The notes: a model not told the origin generated them from the sequence alone. Positions 8,261 to 17,859 are shown, numbered from the stretch's first letter. The stretch: 64,000 bases of DNA from Streptomyces sp. VRA16 Mangrove soil (GCF_017377775.1 NZ_JAFVLN010000011.1:62001-126000), one strand, 5' to 3'. Numbers and translations are program-made.

Positions 8261-8841
8261 CCACCGCCACCGCAGCCGGCAGTCACGGCTTCCTCTCCCC
8301 GACGGGCGTCGAGATCGCCTTCCTCCTCGTCGGCCTGGTCACCTTCGGCGCCGCGATCGTCACCGTCACCACCAAGCAGCTGGTGCACGCCGCCCTGTGG
8401 CTGGTCGTCGCCCTCGGCGGCCTCGCCGTCGAGTACCTCCTGCTCACCGCCGAGTTCATCGCGTGGGTGCAGGTGCTCATCTACGTCGGTTCCGTCGTCG
8501 TCCTCCTGCTGTTCGGGCTGATGCTGACGCGCGCGCCGATCGGCCGCTCGCCGGACGCGGACAGCCCCAATCGCTGGGCGGCCCTGACCGTCGCCGTGGC
8601 CTCCGCCGCCGCCCTGGTCTGGGTCGTCGTCGACGCCTTCCGCACGACGTGGATCGACCTCGACGGCGCCCCGCAGGGCAGCACGGACGTGACCGGCTCG
8701 ATCCTCTTCAGGCACTGGGTGCTGCCCTTCGAGGCGCTCTCCGTCCTGCTCCTCGCGGCACTGGTCGGCGCGATCGTCCTGTCCCGCAAGAAGAACGCCA
8801 CCACGACGACCCCGGCAGCCGAAGGCGAGGGCAACCGCTGA
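8257..8841 (+). CDS. nuoJ: NADH-quinone oxidoreductase subunit J-like
   Basis: Integral membrane subunit of the proton-pumping arm, 194 residues and about five helices. It has the conserved VEYLLLTAEFIAWVQVLIYVG stretch that includes the functionally important pi-bulge helix. It overlaps nuoI by 4 bp (ATGA) and nuoK by 1 bp. Confidence 0.93.
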   Translation: MTTATAAGSHGFLSPTGVEIAFLLVGLVTFGAAIVTVTTKQLVHAALWLVVALGGLAVEYLLLTAEFIAWVQVLIYVGSVVVLLLFGLMLTRAPIGRSPDADSPNRWAALTVAVASAAALVWVVVDAFRTTWIDLDGAPQGSTDVTGSILFRHWVLPFEALSVLLLAALVGAIVLSRKKNATTTTPAAEGEGNR

Positions 8842-9245
8842 TGCACCTCGCCTATCCCGCCGTCCTCGCCTCCCTCCTCTTCTGCACGGGCCTGTACGGC
8901 GTACTGGCCCGCCGCAACGCGATCCTGGTCCTGATGTCGGTCGAGCTGATGCTCAACGCCGTCAACCTGAACCTCGTCGCCTTCGACGTCTGGCTGCGCG
9001 ACACCCTCCACGCCGGCCAGGCCCTGACTCTGTTCACCATCGCCATCGCCGCCGCCGAGATCGGCATCGGCCTGGCGATCGTCCTGGCCGTCTACCGCAA
9101 CCGCGGCACGTCGGACATCGACCGGCTCCGCGACTCCGCCGAGCCCCGCGATCCGGACGACGATCCGGGCGACGACCCGCACGACCCGTCCGCCGGCCCG
9201 GTGCCCACACCCGGCGCCGACGAGAAGGCAGAGGCCACCGCGTGA
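8841..9245 (+). CDS. nuoK: NADH-quinone oxidoreductase subunit K-like
   Basis: Small antiporter-like subunit of 134 residues. Three hydrophobic helices include the conserved Glu-bearing segments MSVELMLNAVNLN and AAAEIGIGLAI. The acidic tail beyond residue 90 (DPDDDPGDDPHDPSAG) is longer than in the E. coli protein. It starts on the A of the nuoJ TGA and overlaps nuoL by GTGA. Confidence 0.94.
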   Translation: MHLAYPAVLASLLFCTGLYGVLARRNAILVLMSVELMLNAVNLNLVAFDVWLRDTLHAGQALTLFTIAIAAAEIGIGLAIVLAVYRNRGTSDIDRLRDSAEPRDPDDDPGDDPHDPSAGPVPTPGADEKAEATA

Positions 9246-11272
9246 CCACCACGACCCTCGCCGTCCTCGTCCCCCTCCTGCCGTTCCTCGGCGCCGTCGC
9301 AGGACTGCTGCTGGGCCGCACCGCCCCCGGGTTCGTCCGCCCGCTGGCCGTCCTGCCGACGCTCGCCGCGCTGGTCCTGGCCGTCGTGGTCGCCGTCCAG
9401 CAGGGCGGCGGCACGGGCAACGGCACCGCGGCCCTCGACGCGCACACCGAGCTCACCCCGACCGGCTCCGTGCCCATCGAACTCGCCCTGCACGTCGACG
9501 GCTTCGCCGCCCTCGTCGCCGTCCTGGTCGGCCTGGTCGCGACCTGCGTCCAGGTGTATTCGACGGGCTATCTGCGCGACGACCCGCGCTACCCCTCGTA
9601 CGCCGCTCTCGTCTCCCTGTTCACCTCCGCGATGCTCCTCGTCGTCTACTCGGGCGACCTGATGGTGCTGCTGGTCGGCTGGGAAGTCATGGGCATCTGC
9701 TCGTACTTCCTCGTCGGCCACTACTGGGAGACCCCCGAAGCGCGCGCCGCCTCCCTGAAGGCCTTCCTGGTCACGAAGCTCGGTGACGTCCCCTTCCTGA
9801 TCGGTCTGTTCGCGCTCGCCGCGGACGCGGGCTCGTTCCGCATCACGACGGTCCTCGGCAAGGTCGCGAGCGAGAACGGCCTCGACCACCCGACCCTGAT
9901 CGCGCTGCTGCTCCTGGCCGGTGTGGCGGGCAAGTCCGCGCAGTTCCCGCTGCACACCTGGCTGCCCGACGCGATGGCGGGCCCCACGCCCGTCTCCGCA
10001 CTGATCCACGCCGCGACGATGGTCGCCGCCGGCGTGTACTTCGTCGCCCGGCTCCTTCCGGTCTTCGCCGCCTCCCAGGCGGCGCTGATCGTGCTCGCGG
10101 TGATGGCTGGCGTCACCATGCTCGGCTCGGCCCTCGCCGCGCTCGCGCAGGACGACATCAAGCGGGTCCTCGCGTACTCGACCGTCGGCCAGCTCGGCTA
10201 CATGACCGGCGCTCTCGCCGTCGGCGACCGCGACGCGGCCGTCTTCCACCTCCTGTCCCACGGCGCCTTCAAGGCGCTGCTGTTCCTCGCGGCGGGCGCG
10301 GTCATCCACGCCGCCGGTACCAACTCGCTGGCCGCGATGTCCCGCATGGGCGGCCTGCGCTCCCGTGTGCCCGACGCCTTCTGGACGATGACCGTGGCGC
10401 TGCTCGCGCTCGCCGCGATCCCGCCCTTCAGCGGCTTCTTCTCTAAGGAGGCCGTCCTCGGCGCCGCCGAGCACACCGCCACCGGGCACGAGGCCGGCGC
10501 CCTGCACGCCCCCGCCGCGTCCGGCTGGATCGTGCTCGTCGCGGGCCTGTTCACGGCCCTGCTCACCGCCGCGTACGCGATGCGCCTGTGGCTGCTGGCC
10601 TTCAACGGCCGCGGCCCCGAGGCCCCCGACCACGGCCGGCAGCCGGTCGCGATGAGCGCCGTGCTGTGGATCCTGGCGATCCCCTCCTTCGCCTTCGGTC
10701 TCTCCTTCGTGCGGCTGCCCGACTGGTTCGACGGCCGCTCGCTCGCCCCGACGCTGACCACCTCGGTCCTCGGCACGGGCTTCGCCCTCGTCGGCGGCCT
10801 GGTCATGTACGCGGCCTGGCGGCACACCACCGCGATGGCGGCCCGCACCGCCGTCCCCCTCGGCGCGGTCGCGATCGACAGCGAGTCCGGCGACGGCGGC
10901 CTGGTCGAGGCCGAGGCCATCGCGACCCACGCCCCCGCCTACGGCGATGTGGCGAGCGCCCCCGACCCGGCCGACCCGGGCCGGCTCGTGCTCGGTCCGC
11001 TGCACCGGCACGCGGCCGTCGGCTTCCACCTCGACGCGCTGTACGCGGCGCTCTTCGTCCGGCCCGTGCAGGCCGCGGCCGCACTGGTCCGCTTCCTGGA
11101 CCGCGCGGTCGTCGACACCTACGTACGTGCGGCCGCCGAGGCCCCCAAGGCCCTGGGCTGGGCCGTGCGCCGTGCCCAGACCGGAAACGTGCAGACCTAC
11201 CTCAGCGCACTGCTCGCCGGCACCGTCGTCCTGGTGGTCGCCGTCGTCCTCGTCGCCACCGCCGGAGCGTGA
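9242..11272 (+). CDS. nuoL: NADH-quinone oxidoreductase subunit L-like
   Basis: Large Mrp-antiporter-type subunit, 676 residues with many membrane helices. It carries the WEVMGICSYFLVGHYW motif, the HTWLPDAMAGPTPVSALIHAATMVAAG signature region, and FKALLFLAAGAVIHA. It pumps protons and contributes the lateral helix. GTG 9242 overlaps the nuoK stop. The C-terminal half includes a soluble insertion around residues 540-590 before the final helix. Confidence 0.95.
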   Translation: MTTTTLAVLVPLLPFLGAVAGLLLGRTAPGFVRPLAVLPTLAALVLAVVVAVQQGGGTGNGTAALDAHTELTPTGSVPIELALHVDGFAALVAVLVGLVATCVQVYSTGYLRDDPRYPSYAALVSLFTSAMLLVVYSGDLMVLLVGWEVMGICSYFLVGHYWETPEARAASLKAFLVTKLGDVPFLIGLFALAADAGSFRITTVLGKVASENGLDHPTLIALLLLAGVAGKSAQFPLHTWLPDAMAGPTPVSALIHAATMVAAGVYFVARLLPVFAASQAALIVLAVMAGVTMLGSALAALAQDDIKRVLAYSTVGQLGYMTGALAVGDRDAAVFHLLSHGAFKALLFLAAGAVIHAAGTNSLAAMSRMGGLRSRVPDAFWTMTVALLALAAIPPFSGFFSKEAVLGAAEHTATGHEAGALHAPAASGWIVLVAGLFTALLTAAYAMRLWLLAFNGRGPEAPDHGRQPVAMSAVLWILAIPSFAFGLSFVRLPDWFDGRSLAPTLTTSVLGTGFALVGGLVMYAAWRHTTAMAARTAVPLGAVAIDSESGDGGLVEAEAIATHAPAYGDVASAPDPADPGRLVLGPLHRHAAVGFHLDALYAALFVRPVQAAAALVRFLDRAVVDTYVRAAAEAPKALGWAVRRAQTGNVQTYLSALLAGTVVLVVAVVLVATAGA

Positions 11273-11278
11273 GCAGCC

Positions 11279-12916
11279 GTGATCGATATCAGCGAATCCG
11301 TGATGCAGCTCCTTCTCGCATTGATCGTCGTCGGCCCGCTCATCGGCGCCGTCCTCGCCCTTCTCCCCGCCCCGCCCGGGCTGAAGGGGAAGTCACCGGA
11401 CCAGGCCGTGCTCCGCCACGGCGTGGTCGTGACCGGCGTGATCCTCGTCGCCGCGATCGTCCTCGCGCTCGGCTTCGACCACGACACCCCCAGCCAAGCG
11501 CGGCAGATGCAGGCCACGACCGACATCAGCTGGATCCCGGCGCTCGACGTCCGTATCCACCTCGGCATCGACGGCATCTCCCTCCCCCTTCTGGTGCTCA
11601 CGGCGCTGCTGACGTTCCTGTGCGCGCTGTACTCCTACTTCAAGATGCCTGGCGGGCCGTCCCCCAAGGCGTTCGTCGCCCTGATCCTGCTGCTGGAATC
11701 GGGCACCCTCGCGACCTTCGCGGTCCTGGACCTCCTCCTCTTCTTCCTCGCGTTCGAGATGGTCCTCATCCCGATGTACTTCCTCATCGCCCGCTGGGGC
11801 GGTGAGCAACGAGCGCGGGCCGCCTGGAAGTTCATCCTCTTCACCCTGCTCGGCTCGGTCGTGATGCTGCTCGGCATTCTCCTTATCGGCGTTAAGTCGG
11901 GCACGTTCGACATGGTGGCACTCGCCACTGACAACGGCCGGGGGCTGACCTCGTCCGTGCAGGTCATCGCGGTTCTGGCGATCGGGATCGGGCTCGCCGT
12001 GAAGACCCCGATGTGGCCGTTGCACAGCTGGCTGCCGGACGCCCACACCGCCGCGCCGACCGTCGGCTCGGTGCTGCTCGCCGGCGTCCTGCTGAAGATG
12101 GGTACGTACGGGTTCGTCCGGATCCTGCTGCCGATCGCGCCCGACGGGTTCCGCACCTTCGCCCCGTACCTCGCCGCGTTCGCCGTCGTCGGGATCATCT
12201 ACGGGTCCCTGGCCTGCCTGAACCTGGCCAAGCAGGGCGCGAAGGGCGATCTCAAGCGCCTCATCGCCTACTCCTCCGTCGGCCACATGGGCTTCGTGCT
12301 CCTCGGCATCGCGACGATGAGCCCGACCGGTGTGAACGGCGCGCTGTTCGCCAACATCGCCCATGGCCTCATCACCGGCCTGCTCTTCTTCCTCGTCGGC
12401 GCGCTCAAGGACCGGGCCGGCACCAGCGACCTCGACACCCTTGCCGAGCAGGGCGGCATGGCCCTGTACGGCAAGGCCCCGCGCCTGGGCGGGCTGCTCG
12501 CCTTCGCCGCCGTCGCCTCGCTCGGCCTGCCCGGACTCGCCGGGTTCTGGGGCGAGATGCTCGCGCTGTTCGGCGCGTTCAAGCCCGCCGACGACCTCAG
12601 CCGCCCGGCCTTCCTCGTCTTCATGTCCGTCGCGGCGTTCGGCACCCTGCTCACCGCCGCGTACATGCTCATCGTCGTGCGCCGCGTCTGCATGGGCCCG
12701 CCCGTCTCCCGCCACCGCCCTTCCGGCGAGGCGCTGGGCGCCGCCCCTTCTGACCGCCCGGAGCAGGCCGCGGCCGTGACCGACGTCCGCGGGTACGAGT
12801 TCGCCGCCTGGACCCCGCTCGTCGCCCTCACCGTCCTCGCGGGCCTGTGGCCCGCCGCGCTGCTCGGCCTCACGAACCCGGCCGTGCAGCAGCTCCTCGC
12901 AGGAGGCCTCAAGTGA
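11279..12916 (+). CDS. nuoM: NADH-quinone oxidoreductase subunit M-like
   Basis: Antiporter-like subunit of 545 residues. Seen motifs include LAFEMVLIPMYFLIARWGG with the conserved Glu, the LHSWLPDAHTAAPTVGSVLLAGVLLKMGTYG region, and YSSVGHMGFVLLG. GTG 11279 is 6 nt past the nuoL stop; GTGA overlap leads into nuoN. Confidence 0.95.
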   Translation: MIDISESVMQLLLALIVVGPLIGAVLALLPAPPGLKGKSPDQAVLRHGVVVTGVILVAAIVLALGFDHDTPSQARQMQATTDISWIPALDVRIHLGIDGISLPLLVLTALLTFLCALYSYFKMPGGPSPKAFVALILLLESGTLATFAVLDLLLFFLAFEMVLIPMYFLIARWGGEQRARAAWKFILFTLLGSVVMLLGILLIGVKSGTFDMVALATDNGRGLTSSVQVIAVLAIGIGLAVKTPMWPLHSWLPDAHTAAPTVGSVLLAGVLLKMGTYGFVRILLPIAPDGFRTFAPYLAAFAVVGIIYGSLACLNLAKQGAKGDLKRLIAYSSVGHMGFVLLGIATMSPTGVNGALFANIAHGLITGLLFFLVGALKDRAGTSDLDTLAEQGGMALYGKAPRLGGLLAFAAVASLGLPGLAGFWGEMLALFGAFKPADDLSRPAFLVFMSVAAFGTLLTAAYMLIVVRRVCMGPPVSRHRPSGEALGAAPSDRPEQAAAVTDVRGYEFAAWTPLVALTVLAGLWPAALLGLTNPAVQQLLAGGLK

Positions 12917-14451
12917 TCGCCGTCGCCGCGCCCTCCGTGGCCTCCCTCGTCCAGAACGTCGACTGGGCCGCGATCGCACCGCCCACGATCGCGGCGGTCG
13001 TCGCGCTCGTCGTGCTGGTCGCCGACCTGTTCGTGGGGGAGGGGCGCAAGGCGGTCCTCGGCTGGGTCTCCGTCGCGGGCCTGGCCGCCGCCGGGCTCTC
13101 GCTCATCCCGCTCGTCGGTGACGAGCGCTCGACCTTCTGCCTCAAGGGCGTCTCGTACGACGCCTGCAGCTACACGGCGGACCGCTTCACGCTTGTCGTC
13201 CAGTTCCTCGTCCTCGCGGGCGCCCTGCTCACCGCGCTGCTCTCGATCAGCACCCTGAAGGACGCCGAGCACGCCAAGAAGCCGTACCCCGAGGGCGAGT
13301 TCTGGTTCCTGCTGCTGTCCTCCGCCGCGGGCGCCGCGCTGCTGCCCGCCTCCCGCGACCTGGCGACCCTCGTCGTCGCCCTGGAAGTCGCCTCCCTGCC
13401 GGCCTTCGCGCTCGTCGGACTCAAGCAGGGCGACAAGCGCTCCTCGGACGCGGCCCTGAAGTTCTTCCTGTCCTCCGTCACCGCGACCGCCGTCACCCTG
13501 CTCGGTGTGAGCTTCGTGTACGCGACGACGGGCAGTCTGCACCTCACGCGCGTGGCCTCCCGGCTCACCCACGTGGACGGCCAGTTCCACACCCTGGCCC
13601 AGGCGGGCGTCGCGCTCACGCTCGTGGGCTTCGCCTTCAAGACGGCCGCCGTGCCGTTCCACTTCTGGGTGCCCGACACCTACGTCGGCGCGCCGCTGCC
13701 GATCGCCGCCTACCTGTCCGTCATCGGCAAGGCCGTCGGCTTCTCCGGGCTGATCCTCGTCACGGTCGTCGCGTTCCCTTCGTACGCCGACGTGTGGGGC
13801 CCGGCGCTCGCCGCCCTCGCCGCGCTGACGATGACCGTCGGCAACGTCGCCGCGCTGCGCCAGCAGGCCACGCGCGCGTACAGCGCCGTCCGGCTGCTCG
13901 CCTGGTCCTCCGTCGGCCAGGCCGGCTACCTCCTGGTGCCGATCGCCGCGGCCGCGTACGCGGACGACCCGCAGAAGTCGATCGGCTCCACGCTCGCGTA
14001 CGCGCTCATGTACGCGGCCGTGAACCTCGGCGCCTTCGCCGTGGCCGCCCTGGTCGCCCGCACGAAGCCGCTCAACCGCCTCAGCGACTACCGGGGCCTG
14101 TACGCCTCCCGGCCGCTCGCCGCGCTCGTCCTGGGCTTCTTCCTGCTGTGCCTCGCCGGACTGCCGCCGGGCGTCATCGGCCTCTTCGCGAAGGTCACCG
14201 TCTTCTCGGCGGCCGTCGACGCCGGCCTCGGCTGGCTCGCCGTCGTCATGGCCGTGAACGTCGTCATCGCGCTCTTCTACTACCTCCAGTGGACCGCGAC
14301 CCTCTTCCGCGCCCCCGAGGGCGAACCGACGGCCTACAGGTTCTCCGCGCCGCTCACCGCCGCGATCGGGGTCACGGCCGTCGTCGGGGTGGCCCTTTCA
14401 GGGGCTCCACAACTCATCCTCCGCTTTGTGGAGAGTGGGCTGTTTTCGTGA
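12913..14451 (+). CDS. nuoN: NADH-quinone oxidoreductase subunit N-like
   Basis: Last antiporter-like membrane subunit, 512 residues, with VALEVASLPAFALVG, FHFWVPDTYVGAPLPIAAYLS and AWSSVGQAGYLL. GTG 12913 overlaps the nuoM stop; a longer open frame upstream is inside nuoM and is rejected. It ends the operon. No nuoD, nuoE, nuoF or nuoG is present, so this cluster encodes only the membrane arm plus B, C and I. Confidence 0.95.
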   Translation: MIAVAAPSVASLVQNVDWAAIAPPTIAAVVALVVLVADLFVGEGRKAVLGWVSVAGLAAAGLSLIPLVGDERSTFCLKGVSYDACSYTADRFTLVVQFLVLAGALLTALLSISTLKDAEHAKKPYPEGEFWFLLLSSAAGAALLPASRDLATLVVALEVASLPAFALVGLKQGDKRSSDAALKFFLSSVTATAVTLLGVSFVYATTGSLHLTRVASRLTHVDGQFHTLAQAGVALTLVGFAFKTAAVPFHFWVPDTYVGAPLPIAAYLSVIGKAVGFSGLILVTVVAFPSYADVWGPALAALAALTMTVGNVAALRQQATRAYSAVRLLAWSSVGQAGYLLVPIAAAAYADDPQKSIGSTLAYALMYAAVNLGAFAVAALVARTKPLNRLSDYRGLYASRPLAALVLGFFLLCLAGLPPGVIGLFAKVTVFSAAVDAGLGWLAVVMAVNVVIALFYYLQWTATLFRAPEGEPTAYRFSAPLTAAIGVTAVVGVALSGAPQLILRFVESGLFS

Positions 14452-14543
14452 GCAGGCAGCGCCTTAACGCCCCTGTTTGGTACGTTTCGGGGTCGCCTCA
14501 GCAAGGCGTCCACCACATCGTCGATCTCTCCAGGAGCAGCACC

Positions 14544-15002
14544 GTGCTCAGCGGTTTCAAGGACTTCATACTTCGCGGCAACATCGTCACCATGGCGGTG
14601 GGCCTCGCCATCGGGTCGGCGTTCACCGCCTTGGTGACAGCCTTCACAACCGCCTTCATCACCCCGCTCCTCGGCTGGGCCACCGGGTCCATCGGCGACT
14701 ACTCCAAGGCGGAGTTCACCGTCGAGGGCGTGACGTTCCTCTACGGCAAGTTCATCAACGCGGGCATCGCCTTCTTGATCACGGCCGCGGTCCTGTACTT
14801 CCTCATCGTGCTGCCGATGATGAAGATCACCGCGCGGGCCGACCGCAACAAGCCGGTCGACATCAAGGCCGCCCTGCGCGACTGCCCCCGCTGCTTCTCG
14901 CAGATCCCCGGCATCGCCACCCGCTGCGCGCACTGCACCAGCGAGGTCAAGGCCGACGAGAAGGCCCTGGAGATCGCGGGCCTGCTGCCCGGGCAGCGCT
15001 GA
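14544..15002 (+). CDS. mscL: Large-conductance mechanosensitive channel with C-terminal zinc ribbon
   Basis: Pentameric pressure-relief channel. The N-terminal helix and TM1 are seen in GFKDFILRGNIVTMAVGLAIG, the periplasmic loop follows, and TM2 is GIAFLITAAVLYFLIVLPM. In place of the usual coiled-coil tail there is a cysteine pair arrangement CPRC-x10-CAHC (about residues 113-130), likely a small zinc ribbon. The total is 152 residues. GTG 14544 follows CAGGAG. An in-frame extension upstream overlaps nuoN and is ignored. Confidence 0.92.
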   Translation: MLSGFKDFILRGNIVTMAVGLAIGSAFTALVTAFTTAFITPLLGWATGSIGDYSKAEFTVEGVTFLYGKFINAGIAFLITAAVLYFLIVLPMMKITARADRNKPVDIKAALRDCPRCFSQIPGIATRCAHCTSEVKADEKALEIAGLLPGQR

Positions 15003-15055
15003 CCCGGCCGCCCCGTACGGCCTACACGCCGGCCCCGTCCTGAGGCCGCGCACAA

Positions 15056-15082
15056 GGGAACTAGTCCTCCTCGTCTGGCGTT
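15056..15082 (+). promoter_or_regulatory. SigR-like promoter of htpX
   Basis: GGGAAC (15056-15061), 18 bp, then GTT (15080-15082). This matches the streptomycete SigR consensus (GGGAAT-N18/19-GTT) except for the last -35 base. It lies about 115 nt before the htpX start, in the mscL-htpX gap. SigR responds to disulfide stress. Confidence 0.5.
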
Positions 15083-15205
15083 GACCAGTACGGGAGGGTC
15101 CACTGGACAAGGACACACGCATCACGCGCACCGATCCGCGCACCAGTGGCAGCAGCAAGAAATCACGCAGTGGGTTCCCCTGCCGCACCATCAGGAGGGC
15201 GTACC

Positions 15206-16072
15206 GTGCACCGCCGGCACAACGGGCTGAAGACCGCCGTACTCCTCGGGGGACTTTCCGCCCTCATTCTCGTCATCGGCAGCTTCTTCGGCCGTACGGG
15301 GCTCATCGTGGGCCTCGTCGTCGCACTCGGGACGAACGCGTACGCGTACTGGAACAGCGACAAGCTGGCCCTGCGCGCGATGCGGGCGCGCCCGGTCAGC
15401 GAGTTCGAGGCCCCCGCGCTGTACCGGATGGTGCGTGAGCTCTCGACGCAGGCCAAGCAGCCCATGCCGCGCCTGTACATCTCGCCGACCGAGGCGCCGA
15501 ACGCGTTCGCGACCGGTCGCAATCCGCGCAATGCCGCGGTGTGCTGCACCGAAGGCATCCTGCGCATCCTGGACGAGCGCGAGCTGCGCGGCGTCATCGG
15601 GCACGAGCTCAGCCATGTCTACAACCGGGACATCCTGATCTCGTCGGTCGCGGGCGCCCTCGCCTCCGTGATCATGTTCCTGGTGAACTTCGCGTGGCTG
15701 ATCCCGGTCGGCCGCTCCAACGACGACGACGGTCCCGGCATCTTCGGGATGCTCCTCGTCATGATCCTGGGCCCGCTCGCCGCATCCCTGATCCAGCTCG
15801 CCATCAGCCGCTCCCGGGAGTACGAGGCCGACGCCTCCGGGGCCCAGCTGACCGGCGACCCCCTGGCCCTGGCCAGCGCCCTGCGCAAGCTCGACGCCGG
15901 GACGAAGCAGCTGCCGCTGCCGCCCGAGCCGCGGATCGAGACGGCGAGCCACATGATGATCGCCAACCCCTTCCGCCCCGGCCAGGGAATGTCCAAGATG
16001 TTCTCGACGCACCCGCCGATGGCGGAGCGCATCGCACGCCTGGAGCAGATGGCAGGAGGCCACCACCAGTGA
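15206..16072 (+). CDS. htpX: HtpX-family membrane zinc metalloprotease
   Basis: M48-family protease that degrades damaged membrane proteins from the cytoplasmic side. It has 288 residues. Two N-terminal helices (residues about 8-50) are followed by the zinc motif HELSH (with GVIGHELSHVYNRD). Two further hydrophobic segments follow, then the third-ligand motif SREYEADASGA. The C-terminus has FSTHPPMAERIARL typical of the family. GTG 15206 follows AGGAGG. The start overlaps no other gene. The stop overlaps the next gene by 4 bp. Confidence 0.95.
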   Translation: MHRRHNGLKTAVLLGGLSALILVIGSFFGRTGLIVGLVVALGTNAYAYWNSDKLALRAMRARPVSEFEAPALYRMVRELSTQAKQPMPRLYISPTEAPNAFATGRNPRNAAVCCTEGILRILDERELRGVIGHELSHVYNRDILISSVAGALASVIMFLVNFAWLIPVGRSNDDDGPGIFGMLLVMILGPLAASLIQLAISRSREYEADASGAQLTGDPLALASALRKLDAGTKQLPLPPEPRIETASHMMIANPFRPGQGMSKMFSTHPPMAERIARLEQMAGGHHQ

Positions 16073-16461
16073 AGACCGTCCTGAACGTCATCTGGCTCGT
16101 CCTGAGCGGCTTCTGGCTCTTCCTCGGGTACCTGTTCGCGGGGCTGCTGCTCTGCATCACGATCATCGGCATCCCCTTCGGGATCGCCGCCTTCAGGATC
16201 GGCGTCTACGCCCTGTGGCCCTTCGGGTACACCACGGTCGAGCGCAGGGACGCGGGCGCGCCCTCCTGCGTGGGCAACGTGCTGTGGCTGGTCCTGGCCG
16301 GCTGGTGGCTGGCGCTCGCGCACATCTTCACCGGCATCGCGCTGTGCGTGACGATCATCGGCATCCCGTTCGGCATCGCCAACTTCAAGATGATCCCGAT
16401 CTCGCTGCTGCCGCTGGGCCGCGAGATCGTGCGTACGGACCAGCCGTTCGCGGCCCGTTAG
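16069..16461 (+). CDS. YccF-domain small membrane protein
   Basis: A protein of 130 residues made of two internal repeats. Each contains a WLVL-type helix followed by TIIGIPFGIA (CITIIGIPFGIAAF and CVTIIGIPFGIANF), the hallmark of the YccF family. About four membrane helices are predicted. The function of the family is unresolved. GTGA overlap with htpX suggests co-expression, so it may share the envelope/disulfide-stress promoter. Confidence 0.85.
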   Translation: MKTVLNVIWLVLSGFWLFLGYLFAGLLLCITIIGIPFGIAAFRIGVYALWPFGYTTVERRDAGAPSCVGNVLWLVLAGWWLALAHIFTGIALCVTIIGIPFGIANFKMIPISLLPLGREIVRTDQPFAAR

Positions 16462-16470
16462 GGCCGTTCC

Positions 16471-17730
16471 TCAGGGGGTGCTCCTCGCGGCACGCGCGCG
16501 TACCGCGTACGCGAGGGCCCCCACCACCAGCACCGCGGCCCCCGTCACCACCGAGGAGAGCGGCAGCGAGCCCGCGAGCACCAGGCAGCCCACCGCGCCG
16601 AGTGCGGGCAGCACCCGCGCGCGCAGGGCCGGATCGAGCGTCCACGCCGAGGCGTTGGCGATCGCGTAGTACACCAGCACGCCGAACGACGAGAAGCCGA
16701 TCGCCCCGCGCACGTCCCCGAGGGCGGCGACCACCGCCACCACCGCGCCCACGGCCAGCTCGGCCCGGTGCGGCACCTCGAAGCGCGGGTGCACGGCCGC
16801 CAGGGCGCCCGGCAGATGCCGGTCCCTGGCCATCGCGAGGGTCGTCCGCGACACCCCCAGGATCAGTGCGAGGAGCGAGCCGAGCGCCGCGACCGCCGCT
16901 CCCACCCGGACCACGGGCACCAGGGCCCCCGCCCCGGCCGCCCGCACGGCGTCCGCGAGCGGCGCCGAGGCCCCCGCGAGGCCGTCCACGCCGAGGACCG
17001 CGACCACGGCGGTGCCCACGGCCGCGTACACGACGAGGGTGATGCCGAGCGCCACCGGGATCGCCCGCGGAATGGTCCTGGCCGGGTCCCGCACCTCCTC
17101 GCCGAGCGTCGCCACGCGCGCGTACCCGGCGAACGCGAAGAACAGCAGTCCGGCCCCGCCCAGGACGCCGCCGACGCCCTCGGACAGGCCGGGGGCGAGC
17201 CGGCCGGCCGAGGCCGCGCCCGAGGTCGCGCACGCCACGACGACGGCCGCGAGCACCGCGAGCACGACGGCGACGATCAGCCGGGTCAGCCGGGCCGACT
17301 TCTGCACACCCCGGTAGTTCACGGCGGTCAGCGCCACCACGGCGGCCACCGCCACCGCATGCGCCTGCTGGGGCCACACGTACGCCCCCACGGTCAGCGC
17401 CATCGCCGCGCACGACGCCGTCTTGCCGACGACGAACGCCCAGCCCGCCAGATACCCCCACAGCGGACCGAGCCGCTCCCGCCCGTACACGTACGTGCCG
17501 CCGGAGAGCGGATACAGGGCGGCGAGCCGGGCCGACGCCGTCGCGTTGCAGTACGCCACCACGGCCGCCGCCGCGAGCGCGTACCAGAGCCCCGAACCGG
17601 CCGCCCGCGCCGCGGGTCCGAGCGCGGCGAAGATCCCCGCGCCGATCATCGCCCCGAGTCCGACGAGGACCGCGTCCCGGACGCCCAGGGCCCGGCGCAG
17701 GGAGCTTCCCGACAGTGTCATGTGCTGCAC
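16471..17730 (-). CDS. APC-superfamily amino acid permease
   Basis: A 419-residue transporter with about twelve hydrophobic helices. The first helix carries the APC signature GLGAMIGAGIFAALGPA, followed by YPLSGGTYVYGRE and FFAFAGYARVATLGEEVRDP, which match amino acid permeases. Substrate cannot be read from sequence. It is convergent with the YccF gene (9-bp gap) and divergent from the GlsB-like gene. ATG 17721-17719 is a slightly later alternative start. Confidence 0.9.
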   Translation of the reverse strand: MQHMTLSGSSLRRALGVRDAVLVGLGAMIGAGIFAALGPAARAAGSGLWYALAAAAVVAYCNATASARLAALYPLSGGTYVYGRERLGPLWGYLAGWAFVVGKTASCAAMALTVGAYVWPQQAHAVAVAAVVALTAVNYRGVQKSARLTRLIVAVVLAVLAAVVVACATSGAASAGRLAPGLSEGVGGVLGGAGLLFFAFAGYARVATLGEEVRDPARTIPRAIPVALGITLVVYAAVGTAVVAVLGVDGLAGASAPLADAVRAAGAGALVPVVRVGAAVAALGSLLALILGVSRTTLAMARDRHLPGALAAVHPRFEVPHRAELAVGAVVAVVAALGDVRGAIGFSSFGVLVYYAIANASAWTLDPALRARVLPALGAVGCLVLAGSLPLSSVVTGAAVLVVGALAYAVRARAARSTP

Positions 17731-17859
17731 CTTAGAAGGTCGGACGCAACCGCGGCGGGCCTACTTGTCGTCTTTCAGGGCAACAGTGGATCAAGGGACG
17801 GCGACGTCGTCGCACAGCTCCTCCACAGCAACGCCGCACGACAGGAAGGCAGTCACGGC

